Source: Rhodospirillales bacterium 70-18
Lineage (GTDB): Bacteria > Pseudomonadota > Alphaproteobacteria > Acetobacterales > Acetobacteraceae
DNA: 64,000 nucleotides
Direction of reading: 5' to 3'
Assembly: GCA_001899585.1 (NCBI GenBank)
Contig: MKWE01000019.1
Span: 63,072-127,071, forward strand
Below the pieces are notes generated by a model that saw only the letters and a list, made by a program, of their open reading frames with translations, ran no database searches and was not told where the DNA came from. Positions 42,194 through 50,285 of this stretch are shown here, in pieces (position 1 is the stretch's first letter; every line of letters starts with the position of its first letter). A program made the position numbers and the translations under genes.

Positions 42194-43063
42194 TCAGCGC
42201 CGCCCGTTCAGGGCGGCGACGATCAGATCGATCCCCTGGGCGTGCCAGCGCTGCACCGCCTTGTGGTCGGCCCCCAGCAGCAGGCCCAGCCGGCGCCAGG
42301 GGAACAGGTGCCGCTCGGTCACCGGGCTCACCAGGCTGCGGGCGCCGACGATGCGGCGCAGCACGTAGCGGTCGGGCGGGATCAGCGGGATCCAGGCCAT
42401 CGCCTCGTCCATGCGGGTGATGCGCGCGGCCGGCGGCACCGGCGGGCGCAGCCGGGTCTGCCCGGCGCGCTCGCCGGACCAGCCATAGCCCTCCAGCGCG
42501 CCGCGCACCATCTCGATGGTGCTGGTGCGCATGCGGGTGGAATAGCCGCCCTGCGGCAGCGCCAGCAGGGTGCGGCCGGATTCCTCCAGCCGGTAGATCA
42601 CGTATTCGGCGTCCACCGGCTGGCCCGCCCGCTGGCTCCCCCGCTGGCTCCCCGGCTGGCTCCCTGGCTGGCTCCCCGGCTGGTTCATTGCGGCGCCCGG
42701 GTTTGCGCCGTTCGGCGCGCCATTCAGCGCGCCATTCGCACCGGCCACGGCGGCGGCAACCGGGCGGGCGCGGGCGGGTGCGCGCCCGGTGGGGCCGCCA
42801 TGTCCCTCCGGTGAAACCGGAGGACATGGCGCGAATGGCGCACCCCCCCCGGCCGGGGCCGCCGCCGGGGCCGCCGGGGCCGCCGCGCCGCGCCGTTGCC
42901 GCGCCATTGCCGCGCCATTCGGGCGCGCCGTGCCGGGCGCCGTGCCGGGCGCCATGTCGGGCGCCATGCCGGGCGCCGTGCCGGGCGCCACGGCGAGCGC
43001 GGGGCCGAGCGCCATGCCATGGGCGGCGCGGGGGAGAATTTTGTTCATGTTTTGTTCCTTCAT
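42194..43063 (-). CDS. DUF6362-like protein with long low-complexity N-terminus
   Basis: 289-residue protein, last gene of the accessory operon. The first ~150 residues are repetitive (MAPGTAPG and GSQPGSQ units, encoded by 12-bp repeats) and probably disordered. The C-terminal ~125 residues are compact and look like the DUF6362 family of phage and genomic-island proteins: MDEAMAWIPLIPPDRYVLRR and RHLFPWRRLGLLLGADHKAV, then QRWHAQGIDLIVAALNG. The last part resembles a helix-turn-helix. The ATG overlaps the RepA-like stop as ATGA, so the long N-terminus is probably translated as drawn, though a later start is possible. Confidence 0.7.
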   Translation of the reverse strand: MKEQNMNKILPRAAHGMALGPALAVAPGTAPGMAPDMAPGTAPGTARPNGAAMARQRRGAAAPAAPAAAPAGGGAPFAPCPPVSPEGHGGPTGRAPARARPVAAAVAGANGALNGAPNGANPGAAMNQPGSQPGSQPGSQRGSQRAGQPVDAEYVIYRLEESGRTLLALPQGGYSTRMRTSTIEMVRGALEGYGWSGERAGQTRLRPPVPPAARITRMDEAMAWIPLIPPDRYVLRRIVGARSLVSPVTERHLFPWRRLGLLLGADHKAVQRWHAQGIDLIVAALNGRR

Positions 43064-44346
43064 CGGTCCGAATTACCCCCGCCCGCTGGCCGAGGGGCCG
43101 GCGCATCGGCCGGCCCCTCGGCCAGGCCGGCGGGCCTCGTCGCGGTGGGCCGCTTCGCATCCACCACCCGCACCCCCATGCGCAGCTTGCGCTGGGCGGC
43201 GTGGCGGTATTCCTCCTCGACCAGCAGGCCGGTGCGCAGCCACAGCGCGATGACGCGCGCGGCCTCGTCGTCCTCGAAGCCGAACTCGCGCACCAGCACG
43301 CCGCCGGCCCAGCGCTCGGTGCCCTTGCCGGTGCGGTGGGCGGAGAAGGCGTGGCCGCTGCCGGCGCCGGCGGCGATCAGGTCCAGCGCCCGGTTGCACT
43401 CCGCCGCCCCCATGCCGCGGAACGGGCTGGGCGGCTTCCAGGCGGCGATGGCGGCCACGCTGTCGCCGTTCGGGTATTCCGCCGTGGCGTTGCCCAGCGC
43501 CACCGTCTCCAGCCGGAACCAGGCGGTGGCGTCGCCGCGCGGGGCCATGTTGGCCTTGGCGTCGTCCAGCCGCACATGCCGCCAGCGCTCGCGCTCGGGC
43601 ACCGACAGGGCGCGCGCCTCCTCCACGCTCATCGGCGTCAGCAGCGCGGCGGAGCGGGCGGCGTCGGTCAGCGCCTTGGCGCCGCGGGTGGTGTCCACGT
43701 CGCCCCCCGCCTTGTCGCCGCTCCCCTTGCGCACGTGATGCACCAGCAGCACGGCGGCGCGGGTGCGCTCGGCCACCTCCGCCCAGGCGGTGGCGGCGGC
43801 GTCCATCTGGGCGTTGGAGTTCTCGTCCAGCCGGTGGCTCTTGACGAACGGGTCCACCACGATCAGCCCGATGCCGGCGGCCAGCGCCGCCTCGGCCACC
43901 GCTTCGCGGTCCGGGTGGGCGATGCCGGCCTCGCCCGGTTCGGCCATGCACAGCCGGCGGTCGCGCCCGGAGGTGAGGTGCAGCCGCCCCTCCACCGCCG
44001 CGCGCGGCAGGGCGTGCAGGCGCATCAGCGCGGCGACGCGGCGGTTCAGCTCGTCCAGCGGGTCTTCCAGGTTGAGCACCCAGGCCGGCACCGAATGGTG
44101 CACATGCTCGCCCAGGAAGCCGCGCCCGCTGGCCAGCGCCAGCGCCTGCGCCAGCGCCAGGGCCGACTTGCCGACCCCGCCGGGGGCGGCCAGCACCGAG
44201 ACGAAACGCCGGATCAGCCGCGCGCCATATAGCCACTCGCGCGGCGGAATCGCCTCGGGCGGCGGCAGGGCGGCCGGGGTGGCCTCCAGCGGGGCGATGG
44301 CGGCGGCGGTGCGCGCCGCCTCCCACGCGGCCCATATGTCGCTCAT
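43060..44346 (-). CDS. RepA-like AAA/RecA-fold ATPase (phage/plasmid replication type)
   Basis: 428-residue hexameric-helicase-type ATPase. Walker A AAPGGVGKSALALAQALAL (~57), Walker B LIVVDPFVKSHRLDENSN, and the motif VLLVHHVRKGSGDKAGGDVD with TTRGAKALTDAARSAALLT, as in RepA of mobile plasmids and in phage replication ATPases. Likely role is DNA replication or transposition of a mobile element. The ATG at 44346 lies in the last unit of a 29-bp tandem repeat; two extra in-frame codons upstream are possible. It overlaps the next gene as ATGA. Confidence 0.88.
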   Translation of the reverse strand: MSDIWAAWEAARTAAAIAPLEATPAALPPPEAIPPREWLYGARLIRRFVSVLAAPGGVGKSALALAQALALASGRGFLGEHVHHSVPAWVLNLEDPLDELNRRVAALMRLHALPRAAVEGRLHLTSGRDRRLCMAEPGEAGIAHPDREAVAEAALAAGIGLIVVDPFVKSHRLDENSNAQMDAAATAWAEVAERTRAAVLLVHHVRKGSGDKAGGDVDTTRGAKALTDAARSAALLTPMSVEEARALSVPERERWRHVRLDDAKANMAPRGDATAWFRLETVALGNATAEYPNGDSVAAIAAWKPPSPFRGMGAAECNRALDLIAAGAGSGHAFSAHRTGKGTERWAGGVLVREFGFEDDEAARVIALWLRTGLLVEEEYRHAAQRKLRMGVRVVDAKRPTATRPAGLAEGPADAPAPRPAGGGNSDR

Positions 44347-44454
44347 GCGCACATCCGGCGCGACAGATCGCTCATGCGCGCCTCCGGCGCGACAGATCGC
44401 TCATGCGCGCCTCCGGCGCGACAGATCGCTCATGCGCGCCTCCGGCGCGGGCGG
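44343..44454. repeat. 29-bp tandem repeat covering a stop and a start codon
   Basis: Units TCATGCGCGCCTCCGGCG plus CGACAGATCGC begin at 44343, 44372, 44401 and 44430 (last unit partial). On the minus strand each carries ATGAGCGA-like start and TGA signals. The unit at 44430 supplies the stop of the small upstream gene and the one at 44343 the start of the RepA-like gene. Units are identical except for the first (GCACATCC), so the expansion is recent. Confidence 0.88.
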
Positions 44455-44846
44455 CGGGCCAGGGCGCGGCACACCAGCTGCTCGGCGATGGCGCGGCGCT
44501 CATGGGCCAGCAGCAGCCCGCCGGCATCGGCCTCGGCGGCGGCGGCCAGCAGGCGGCGGCGGGCGGCGCGGGCGACGATCAGCGGGGCCAGCGCGTCGTG
44601 CACCCGCCAGGCGGCGCGGTCGCGGGCGCCCAGCGTGGCGCGGCAGGAGTCGCGCAGGGCGTGCAGCAGGTGGCTGTGCAGGCCCCAGGGGCTGAGCGTG
44701 GGGGCGGCGGCGCAGGCGGCGTGCACGATCGGCGGCAGGATCTCGTCCTCGTCGAGCAGCCCCTGGGCGACCAGGCGGCCGGCGATGCGGGCGGCGCGAA
44801 GCTGGGTCTCGGGCCAGGGGACGACCAATGGTGCGAGGTGCCTCAC
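44430..44846 (-). CDS. Small helical protein of the replication module, unknown
   Basis: 138-residue alanine/arginine/leucine-rich protein, unrecognised. It starts at a GTG overlapping the previous stop (GTGA), with HLAPLVVPWPETQLRAARIA at the N-terminus. The middle reads LSPWGLHSHLLHALRDSCRA and the C-terminus is basic (ALARRPRRRRA). It resembles small helper genes found beside RepA-like ATPases in islands (primase/helicase loaders), but no assignment is safe. Confidence 0.7.
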   Translation of the reverse strand: MRHLAPLVVPWPETQLRAARIAGRLVAQGLLDEDEILPPIVHAACAAAPTLSPWGLHSHLLHALRDSCRATLGARDRAAWRVHDALAPLIVARAARRRLLAAAAEADAGGLLLAHERRAIAEQLVCRALARRPRRRRA

Positions 44847-45136
44847 GCGGCCAGTCCGAGCGGCGGCCAGGGATAGGCGCTGCCGTCCAGCAGCGTGCCG
44901 GCGGTGATGGCGCCCCAGCTGTCCGGGTGGCCGGCGGGCAGCGCCTCGCGCGCGGGGTCCGCCGCCGGGGCGGGCGGGCGCAGCGGGGCCCGCGCGCCGA
45001 TCGCCCGGCCGCGCTCGATCGCCGACCAGCGGCTGACCAGCAATTGCGCGGCGATGGTGTCCCAACTGGCGCCCTCGGCGCGCATCCGGCGGATCCTGGT
45101 GTCGCTGGCGTCGGTCCAGAGCAGTTTGACGGGCAT
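44843..45136 (-). CDS. Small HTH (Myb/GcrA-like) protein
   Basis: 97-residue protein, first gene of the four-gene operon. An N-terminal W-x-x-x-x-D-x-x-I-R-x-M helix-turn-helix (LLWTDASDTRIRRMRAEGAS, WDTIAAQLLVSRWSAIERGR) is of the type found in phage and island regulators related to GcrA and Myb-like domains. The rest is Pro/Ala-rich. AAGGGA lies seven bases before the ATG. A promoter TTGACG-16/17-CTAAC lies upstream at 45191-45163. Confidence 0.8.
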   Translation of the reverse strand: MPVKLLWTDASDTRIRRMRAEGASWDTIAAQLLVSRWSAIERGRAIGARAPLRPPAPAADPAREALPAGHPDSWGAITAGTLLDGSAYPWPPLGLAA

Positions 45137-45236
45137 GGCGGGGTCCCTTGCGGCTGCCTGAACGTTAGACTTGATAACGAGAAGGCGTCAATAATTATAA
45201 CCTCGACTGGTTAGAAAAACTGACATACCGTTCCGC
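45137..45236. promoter_or_regulatory. Divergent promoter and operator region of the replication module
   Basis: Minus strand: TTGACG at 45191-45186, 16-17 bases, then TCTAAC/CTAACG near 45169-45163, about 20 bases before the HTH gene's ribosome site. Plus strand: TATAAC at 45196-45201 as -10 for the XRE gene. Palindromes GTTA-gacttga-TAAC (~45164-45178) and AACC-tcgact-GGTT (~45199-45212) are possible XRE operators. The A/T-rich patch stands out from its surroundings. Confidence 0.55.
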
Positions 45237-45611
45237 ATGGACAAGACGGATCAGGACCCCGGCGACGGGCTGGTGGGCGGACGCATCCGCGAGGCGCGGC
45301 GCGCGCGCGGCATGACGCAGGATGCGCTGGCGCAGGCGGTGGGGGTGTCGCGCAGCGCGGTGGCGCAGTGGGAGACCGGGCGGGCCGGGCAGTTGCGCGG
45401 CAATCTCGCGCGCATCGCCGCCGTGCTGGGGGTGTCGGCCAGTCACCTCATGGAGGGCGGCGCCAGCGAGGGCGGGCCGGCGGCCGAGGACGGGACGGAG
45501 CTGGCGCTGCTGCGGCTGTACCGCGCCTGCACGGCGGATGACCGGGCTTTTTTGCTGCGCACGGCGCAGCGGCTGGCGCGCGCGGCCGGCGAATCGGGCG
45601 GCGCGGGCTGA
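45237..45611 (+). CDS. XRE-family helix-turn-helix repressor
   Basis: 124-residue Cro/CI-type DNA-binding protein. HTH at ~12-68: IREARRARGMTQDALAQAVG, VSRSAVAQWETGRAGQLRGN, LARIAAVLGVSASHLMEG. A short helical C-terminus (ELALLRLYRACTADDRAFLL) follows. It is divergent from the DUF6362/RepA-like operon and is its likely repressor, as in prophages and integrative elements. No clear ribosome site in front of the ATG. Confidence 0.92.
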   Translation: MDKTDQDPGDGLVGGRIREARRARGMTQDALAQAVGVSRSAVAQWETGRAGQLRGNLARIAAVLGVSASHLMEGGASEGGPAAEDGTELALLRLYRACTADDRAFLLRTAQRLARAAGESGGAG

Positions 45612-45933
45612 GGCGGGCGGGCGCTCACGGCTTTGTGTGCGCGGCCCGTGGCGGCCGCGAGGGCGGCGGGCGGGGCGGCGCCGCGGCGCGGGGCGGAATC
45701 CACCGAATCCGAGGATTTATGCCGCACCGCGGCATCCTGGAATGGCGCTGTAGCGAACCGAGCCGGACACGCATCGGCTGACGCGCTATACAATCGTAAC
45801 CAGCATCACCGGCGGTGGCGATGATTCGGCAATTTTGGCAGGCTTGCTCACATGTTGACACTTGCCTTTCCGTTTTGCAGTGCACTACAACTAGGCCGAA
45901 CGCAGGTTAATTTTATTCGAGGTCGAAACCGCC
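45612..45933 (+). promoter_or_regulatory. 322-base intergenic region with a promoter for the surface-protein gene
   Basis: No gene seen. A promoter-like pair TTGCCT (45862-45867), 18 bases, TACAAC (45886-45891) would give a ~36-base leader before the ATG at 45934; GAGG lies 11 bases before the ATG. The left half is GC-rich and featureless. Confidence 0.45.
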
Positions 45934-47358
45934 ATGGCGACAAACGTAACAGTGCTCGGCGCCTCCGGGTCGACCGTAACCATCCCGTTCACCTCGGCAG
46001 CCAACGCCGCGGCGGCCCAGACTGCCCTCTACAAGATCTCGCAGCTGGTGCAGGCCAGCGTGCTGACCCAGTATCAGTATCCGGGCACCGGCACGGTTCC
46101 GGCGCCGGCGCTGCTGGGCGGCGTGGTGGTCAGCGGCGCCACCCCGGTCAATGTCGGCGCCCTGCCGACCAACACCTGGTCGATGGTCAACAACGCCGAC
46201 AACGCGGTGCCGACGGTGGTGGGCCTGGCGGGCGGCGGCACGGTGGCGGCGACGCTGCCGGGCACCACGGTGGTCGGCGCCTTCACGCCGATGACGGTGG
46301 CCTCCGGCACTTCGGGCATCATGTTCCTGAACGTGTCCAGCAACGCCGAGGTCTACCTGGGCGGCGGCAACAACTACATCTACGAGCGTGACGCCGCGGC
46401 CAAGGCCGTGATCGGTGTCGATGCCGGCACGTCCTATATCGAAGCCCAGATGGGCGCCACCACCATCAACGCCTTCGACGGCGCCGGCATGCTGGTGCAG
46501 GCCGGCGGCACCGGCTCCACCCTGATCAACGCGCAGGGCGGCCAGACCAGCTTCTGGGTGTATGGCGACACCAGTGGCGGCGCGGCGGTCACGCTTACCG
46601 GCGCCTCGGCCGGCAGCAAGATCACCTATGTCGGCACCAACCACGCCAGCACCTTCCTGAACCCGGGCGCCGGCGACATCACGGTGTTCGGCAGCTTCGG
46701 CGGCGACAGCACCGGCACCGCGACCCTGTTCGGCGGCACCGCGGCCCTGGGCGGCGCCACCGTCACGGCCCCGGCCTTCACCGGGGCTGCCACCGTCTAT
46801 GGCGGCACCGGCTACTTCGCCGGCGGCACCGGCGGCGCCAACCTGATGCACACCAGCACGGTGACCGCTTCCACCACCCTGGTCGGCGGGCATGACGGCG
46901 ACACCCTCTACAACCACGCGGCCGGCAACTTCCTGATCTCCGGCGCCGGCGCCGAGACGCTGTTCGGCGTGCAGGACACCACCACGGGCGGTTCCAACTT
47001 CCAGCTCTCCAGCGGCGACACCACGGTGTTCGGCGACGCGCTGGGCGGCAACCACTTCTTCCTGGGCGCCGGCCTGGGGCTGATCGAGGGCAGCTGGGCC
47101 AACACCCACGCGATCGCCAACTACTACTCGGTCGCCAATGGCGGCGGCAGCACGCTGGTCACCGACTTCATCAGCGGGCTGGACAAGTTCTCGGTCTCGC
47201 TCAGCGCCGGGGCGCCATCGGTCAGTTCGCTGACCTACTATGCCGCCGGCGCCGGCGGGTCGCCGTTCGGCAGCCACGACGGCACCGCGCTGGTCCTGTC
47301 CGACTCCACCAAGGTCTACTTCTACGACACCCAGGTGAAGACCACCGACCTGAGCTGA
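45934..47358 (+). CDS. Glycine/threonine-rich beta-repeat protein, probably secreted or surface-located
   Basis: 474-residue protein of low complexity with no Cys and few charged residues. Irregular GG-x-GN-x and GGT-x-x-FGG turns (EVYLGGGNNYIYE, ITVFGSFGGDSTGTATLFGG, AATVYGGTGYFAGGTGGANL, LISGAGAETLFGVQ) suggest a right-handed beta-helix akin to RTX/hemolysin-type and adhesin repeats, but the exact calcium nonapeptide GGxGxDx is not regular. No signal peptide; the C-terminal TDFISGLDKFSVSLS resembles the end of type I secretion substrates. A strong terminator follows. Confidence 0.8.
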   Translation: MATNVTVLGASGSTVTIPFTSAANAAAAQTALYKISQLVQASVLTQYQYPGTGTVPAPALLGGVVVSGATPVNVGALPTNTWSMVNNADNAVPTVVGLAGGGTVAATLPGTTVVGAFTPMTVASGTSGIMFLNVSSNAEVYLGGGNNYIYERDAAAKAVIGVDAGTSYIEAQMGATTINAFDGAGMLVQAGGTGSTLINAQGGQTSFWVYGDTSGGAAVTLTGASAGSKITYVGTNHASTFLNPGAGDITVFGSFGGDSTGTATLFGGTAALGGATVTAPAFTGAATVYGGTGYFAGGTGGANLMHTSTVTASTTLVGGHDGDTLYNHAAGNFLISGAGAETLFGVQDTTTGGSNFQLSSGDTTVFGDALGGNHFFLGAGLGLIEGSWANTHAIANYYSVANGGGSTLVTDFISGLDKFSVSLSAGAPSVSSLTYYAAGAGGSPFGSHDGTALVLSDSTKVYFYDTQVKTTDLS

Positions 47359-47382
47359 TCGGAGGCTCTCCTCCGATTGCCG

Positions 47383-47414
47383 AAAGGCCCGCCACCGGAA
47401 GGTGGCGGGCCTTT
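47383..47414 (+). terminator. Rho-independent terminator after the beta-repeat gene
   Basis: AAAGGCCCGCCACC (47383-47396), loop GGAA, GGTGGCGGGCCTTT (47401-47414), then TTGCTTT. A smaller hairpin ATCGGAGG/CCTCCGAT (47358-47377) overlaps the stop codon. Confidence 0.92.
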
Positions 47415-47447
47415 TGCTTTGGGGCCCGGGGGAAGGAAGGGTCACAT

Positions 47448-47492
47448 GGAGGCGGGGAGGCGGGGAGGCGGGGAGGCGGGGAGGCGGGGAGA
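47448..47492. repeat. 9-bp GGCGGGGAG tandem repeat, five copies
   Basis: GTCACATGGA leads into five copies of GGCGGGGAG and ends GAGAAGCAAGG. Same phrase as at 40068-40101. It lies after the terminator of the beta-repeat gene. Confidence 0.8.
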
Positions 47493-47570
47493 AGCAAGGC
47501 GGGGGGCGCCCGGACCCGCCTACGTCCTGGAGTATTGGGGGCCGCCACTGGTCCTCAATATCTTCAAAAA

Positions 47571-47625
47571 TTCCGAGGTCCAGGGGCTCGGCCCCTGGCG
47601 GGGCACGGGGCAGCGCCCCGCCTTG
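47571..47625 (-). repeat. GC-rich 3' hairpin element downstream of the Hint-protein gene
   Basis: CCGAGGTCCAGGGGC then CGGCCCCTGG (hairpin), GGCGGGGCACGGGGCAGCGCCCC (hairpin) and GCCTT, ending 10 bases before the stop at 47635. On the minus strand the hairpins are followed by TTTTTGAAG, so this copy could terminate transcription. Confidence 0.65.
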
Positions 47626-47634
47626 CCTGTCGCT

Positions 47635-48654
47635 TCAGCCCCGCCGCAGCAACCGGTGCCAGTCGTTGATGGCCACGTCCAGCAGGCGCGGTCGCGGGCA
47701 GGGCGGCAGGATCAGCTGGGCGTTGCCGTCGGTCCAGCGCCAGCTTCGCCGTTCGCGGGTTTCCAGGCCGTGGAAGCCGTCGCCGGCGACCAGGCCGCCG
47801 AGGTCGAGCGGCACGCCGTCCAGCAGGATGGACTGGATGGCCACGCCGAAGCGGCGGGCATCGGCCTCGCCGCCGTCGCGGTTGGGCGGGTAGCCGACCG
47901 GGGAGACCAGGCGCAGGCTGGCCGCCCCGGCGGGGATGGTGAAGCGCCACAGGCCGCCCTGCGGCGGCTGCGCCAGCACCGTGCGGCCATCGGCCACCAG
48001 CCGCAGGTCCGGCGCCTCGCCGGAGGGGAGGTCGCCGGGGGGCAGGTCATTGGGGAGCAGGTCATTGGGGGGCAGGTCGTCGGGTGGCGCCTCGGCGGGC
48101 GGCGGCTCCGGTGTGGCGGCCGGTGGCGGCGGGGCTTCGGCGGTGGCGGCGCGGGTGAGGCGGCCGCGCAGGGCGAACAGGGCGGGGCCGGGGGGCAGCA
48201 GGCGGGCGGACAGGGCGCCGCCGGCGTCGCGCCGGCTGGCGGCCGGCAGGTTGGCGACCAGCGGCAGGCCATGGCCCTCCAGCGTCACGCCGTACCAGGG
48301 CGTCTGCTCGGTGCGGGCGGCGCGCAGGATGCTGCGGCCGTTCACCAGCGCGCCGGCGGGGGCGAGCGCGCCCTCGGGCAGCGCCTCGTCCTGCACGAAC
48401 AGGAGCTGCTCGGGGGTGACCACCAGGTCCTGGCGCGGCCGGCCGGGGCCGAGGGCGCCGGGCAGCAGGTGGATGGTGGCGCCGCCGGGGCCGGGCGGGG
48501 GGGCCAGCTTCTCCACCGCCACGACGCGCAGCGGGCCGGTGGCGGTGACGACCGACTCGCCCGGTTGCAGGGTTTCCACCGGCCGGTCGTGCTGGCCGAG
48601 GGCGGTTGCCACCCGGACCGGGGTGCCCGCGAGGAAGCAGCCGTCGCCGATCAT
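47635..48654 (-). CDS. Hint-domain (hedgehog/intein-like) protein
   Basis: 339-residue protein. The Hint motif stands at the very N-terminus: GDGCFLAGTPVRVATALGQ, where Cys6 is the potential nucleophile, followed by VETLQPGESVVTATG and later LVVTPEQLLFVQDEALPEGA and a LVNGRSI segment typical of alphaproteobacterial Hint_2 proteins. A Pro/Asp/Leu repeat (LPPNDLLPNDLPPGDLPSG) separates it from a C-terminal beta-rich domain (RFTIPAGAASLRLVSPVG). Role unknown; these proteins often sit beside surface-repeat genes. The ATG at 48654 is preceded by CAGG; a GTG five codons earlier is possible. Confidence 0.82.
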   Translation of the reverse strand: MIGDGCFLAGTPVRVATALGQHDRPVETLQPGESVVTATGPLRVVAVEKLAPPPGPGGATIHLLPGALGPGRPRQDLVVTPEQLLFVQDEALPEGALAPAGALVNGRSILRAARTEQTPWYGVTLEGHGLPLVANLPAASRRDAGGALSARLLPPGPALFALRGRLTRAATAEAPPPPAATPEPPPAEAPPDDLPPNDLLPNDLPPGDLPSGEAPDLRLVADGRTVLAQPPQGGLWRFTIPAGAASLRLVSPVGYPPNRDGGEADARRFGVAIQSILLDGVPLDLGGLVAGDGFHGLETRERRSWRWTDGNAQLILPPCPRPRLLDVAINDWHRLLRRG

Positions 48655-48682
48655 GCCGCCGACCTGCACCGCGCGGCCCCGC

Positions 48683-49750
48683 TCAACCGGGGCCGCCGAA
48701 CAGGCGGACCCAGGCGCGGCGCAGCGGCTGGCCGGCGCGCCAGACCGCGCGCAGCGGCAACAGCGCCTTGCGGTTCCAGGCGGCGACCGCCTCCAGCTCG
48801 GCCAGGCGTAGGCTCTGGGCGTGCAGCAGGTCGATCACCTGGCGCAGGGCGGCGGAGTCGGCCGGCGGGTGGCCGGCGGTTTCGGGCACCGGGTCGAGGA
48901 AGCGGGCCTCGTCGATCTGCGCGCGGGCTTCCAGCAGGGTGCGGTCCAGCAGCGCCATGCGGGCGGCCTGCAGGTCCTGCGGGGTGGCGAAGCTCTCGCG
49001 GCCGCGCTTGAGCAGCACGATGAACTCGCAGCCCGCGGTGTCGTGCAGGGTGTCGATATGCCAGTCGATGATGCCGAGCTGGGCGAGTTCCAGCACGATC
49101 AGCGCGAAGCTGGCCGGGGTGAACTGCCAGGCGTGGTAGTCCACGTAGGGCGCGTCCGGCGTGTCCTGCCAGATCTGCATGGCGGCCTGGGCATCGGCGA
49201 AGTCGTGCAGGAATTTCGGCGCCTGGGTGGGGTGCTGGCCCCAGGCGATGGCGCCGTCCATGGAGATGGAATAGGCGAGGTGGTTCCAGGCGGTACGCTT
49301 GCCGTGGCGGCCGGCGGAATGGCCGGCCAGCACGTCGCCGGTGGTGCTCCAGGGCTTGTAGTAGTCGAAGCAGTACCGCTTGTCGGGCACCGCGAGCGAC
49401 AGCGCGCCGTCGGCGGCCATGACGGTCTGCGCGGAGAGCAGGAAGCCGGCGAGGTCGGGCAGGTGCTCGATGACGTGGCTGGCGATCAGCAGGTCGAATC
49501 GGCCGTGGTCGGCCTGGGGGATGGCGGCCTCCAGCGTGCCGCCGGCCCAGACGTAATCCACCGCCTCGATCGCGTCCAGATCGACGTGGAAACCGGCGTA
49601 TTTGGCCCGCAGTTCCGCCTGCGAGGCATGATCGACCACGCGCGCGTTCCATCCGCCCTGCTTGGGCGCGATAGGGGCGTGGCTGGGGCCGATCTCGATG
49701 ATGCGGGTGGCGTGGGTGGCGCCACTGAGCAGGCGGGTGGTGCGGTCCAA
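48683..49750 (-). CDS. SAM-dependent methyltransferase (class I)
   Basis: 355-residue protein. SAM motif I is RIIEIGPSHAPIAPK, motif II-IV FDLLIASHVIEHLPDLAGFL, with LSLAVPDKRYCFDYYKP after it. This is the methyltransferase type 11/24 group that often modifies sugars or surface polymers. The C-terminal ~80 residues are helical and do not match the methyltransferase fold. Start is a TTG with AAAGAG five bases upstream; no ATG fits. Confidence 0.82.
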   Translation of the reverse strand: MDRTTRLLSGATHATRIIEIGPSHAPIAPKQGGWNARVVDHASQAELRAKYAGFHVDLDAIEAVDYVWAGGTLEAAIPQADHGRFDLLIASHVIEHLPDLAGFLLSAQTVMAADGALSLAVPDKRYCFDYYKPWSTTGDVLAGHSAGRHGKRTAWNHLAYSISMDGAIAWGQHPTQAPKFLHDFADAQAAMQIWQDTPDAPYVDYHAWQFTPASFALIVLELAQLGIIDWHIDTLHDTAGCEFIVLLKRGRESFATPQDLQAARMALLDRTLLEARAQIDEARFLDPVPETAGHPPADSAALRQVIDLLHAQSLRLAELEAVAAWNRKALLPLRAVWRAGQPLRRAWVRLFGGPG

Positions 49751-49811
49751 GGCGGCTCTTTCGTGAATGCGGCCCTTGGTAACAGCACCGATGGCGGAAT
49801 GGGAAGGGCGA

Positions 49812-50285
49812 TCAGCCCGGAACGAGGGTCACTTTCGCGATGCCGCGGCTGAGGATGCCGAGTTTGGCGGCGGCGGCGCGGGAGAGGTCGATGATGCGGC
49901 GGCGGGTGCCGGGGCGGTCGTTGATGGTGACCACCACGCTGCGGCCGGTGGCGGGGACGATGACGCGGACGCGGCTGCCGATGGGCAGGGTGGCGTGGGC
50001 GGCGGTGAGCTGGCCGTCGTCGTAGCGGGTGCCGCTGGCGGTGCGGCGGCCTTGCCAGCGCTTGCCGCCGTACCAGGAGGCGATGCCGGTCTGGTGCCAG
50101 GCGCCTGGGATGTCGCTCCAGATCGGCTGGGTTTGCGGGATGGCGGGGTGGGCGATGGCGGGGTGGGCGAAGGCCGGGTCGGGCCGGAGGTGGGGTTCGG
50201 CATGGGCGGTGCGCGGCAGGGCCAGGCCCGCAAGTATCAGCGACATCAGAAAGGGTGGCAGTGCCGCTTTGGCGGACTTGATCAT
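49812..50285 (-). CDS. rlpA: RlpA-family septal ring lytic transglycosylase (short form)
   Basis: 157-residue secreted protein with a double-psi beta barrel. Sec signal peptide FLMSLILAGLALPRTAHA. The catalytic barrel has GIASWYGGKRWQGRRTASGT and AAHATLPIGSRVRVIVPATG, with VTINDRPGTRRRIIDLSRAA. It lacks the C-terminal SPOR domain of enterobacterial RlpA, as is common in alphaproteobacteria. It cleaves denuded glycan strands. The chosen ATG has GGAG six bases upstream; an ATG four codons earlier is weaker. Confidence 0.9.
   Translation of the reverse strand: MIKSAKAALPPFLMSLILAGLALPRTAHAEPHLRPDPAFAHPAIAHPAIPQTQPIWSDIPGAWHQTGIASWYGGKRWQGRRTASGTRYDDGQLTAAHATLPIGSRVRVIVPATGRSVVVTINDRPGTRRRIIDLSRAAAAKLGILSRGIAKVTLVPG

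Noticed and set aside
44343..44454. 29-bp repeat as a CRISPR array
   Set aside because: Units are directly abutting with no unique spacers, so it is a simple tandem repeat.
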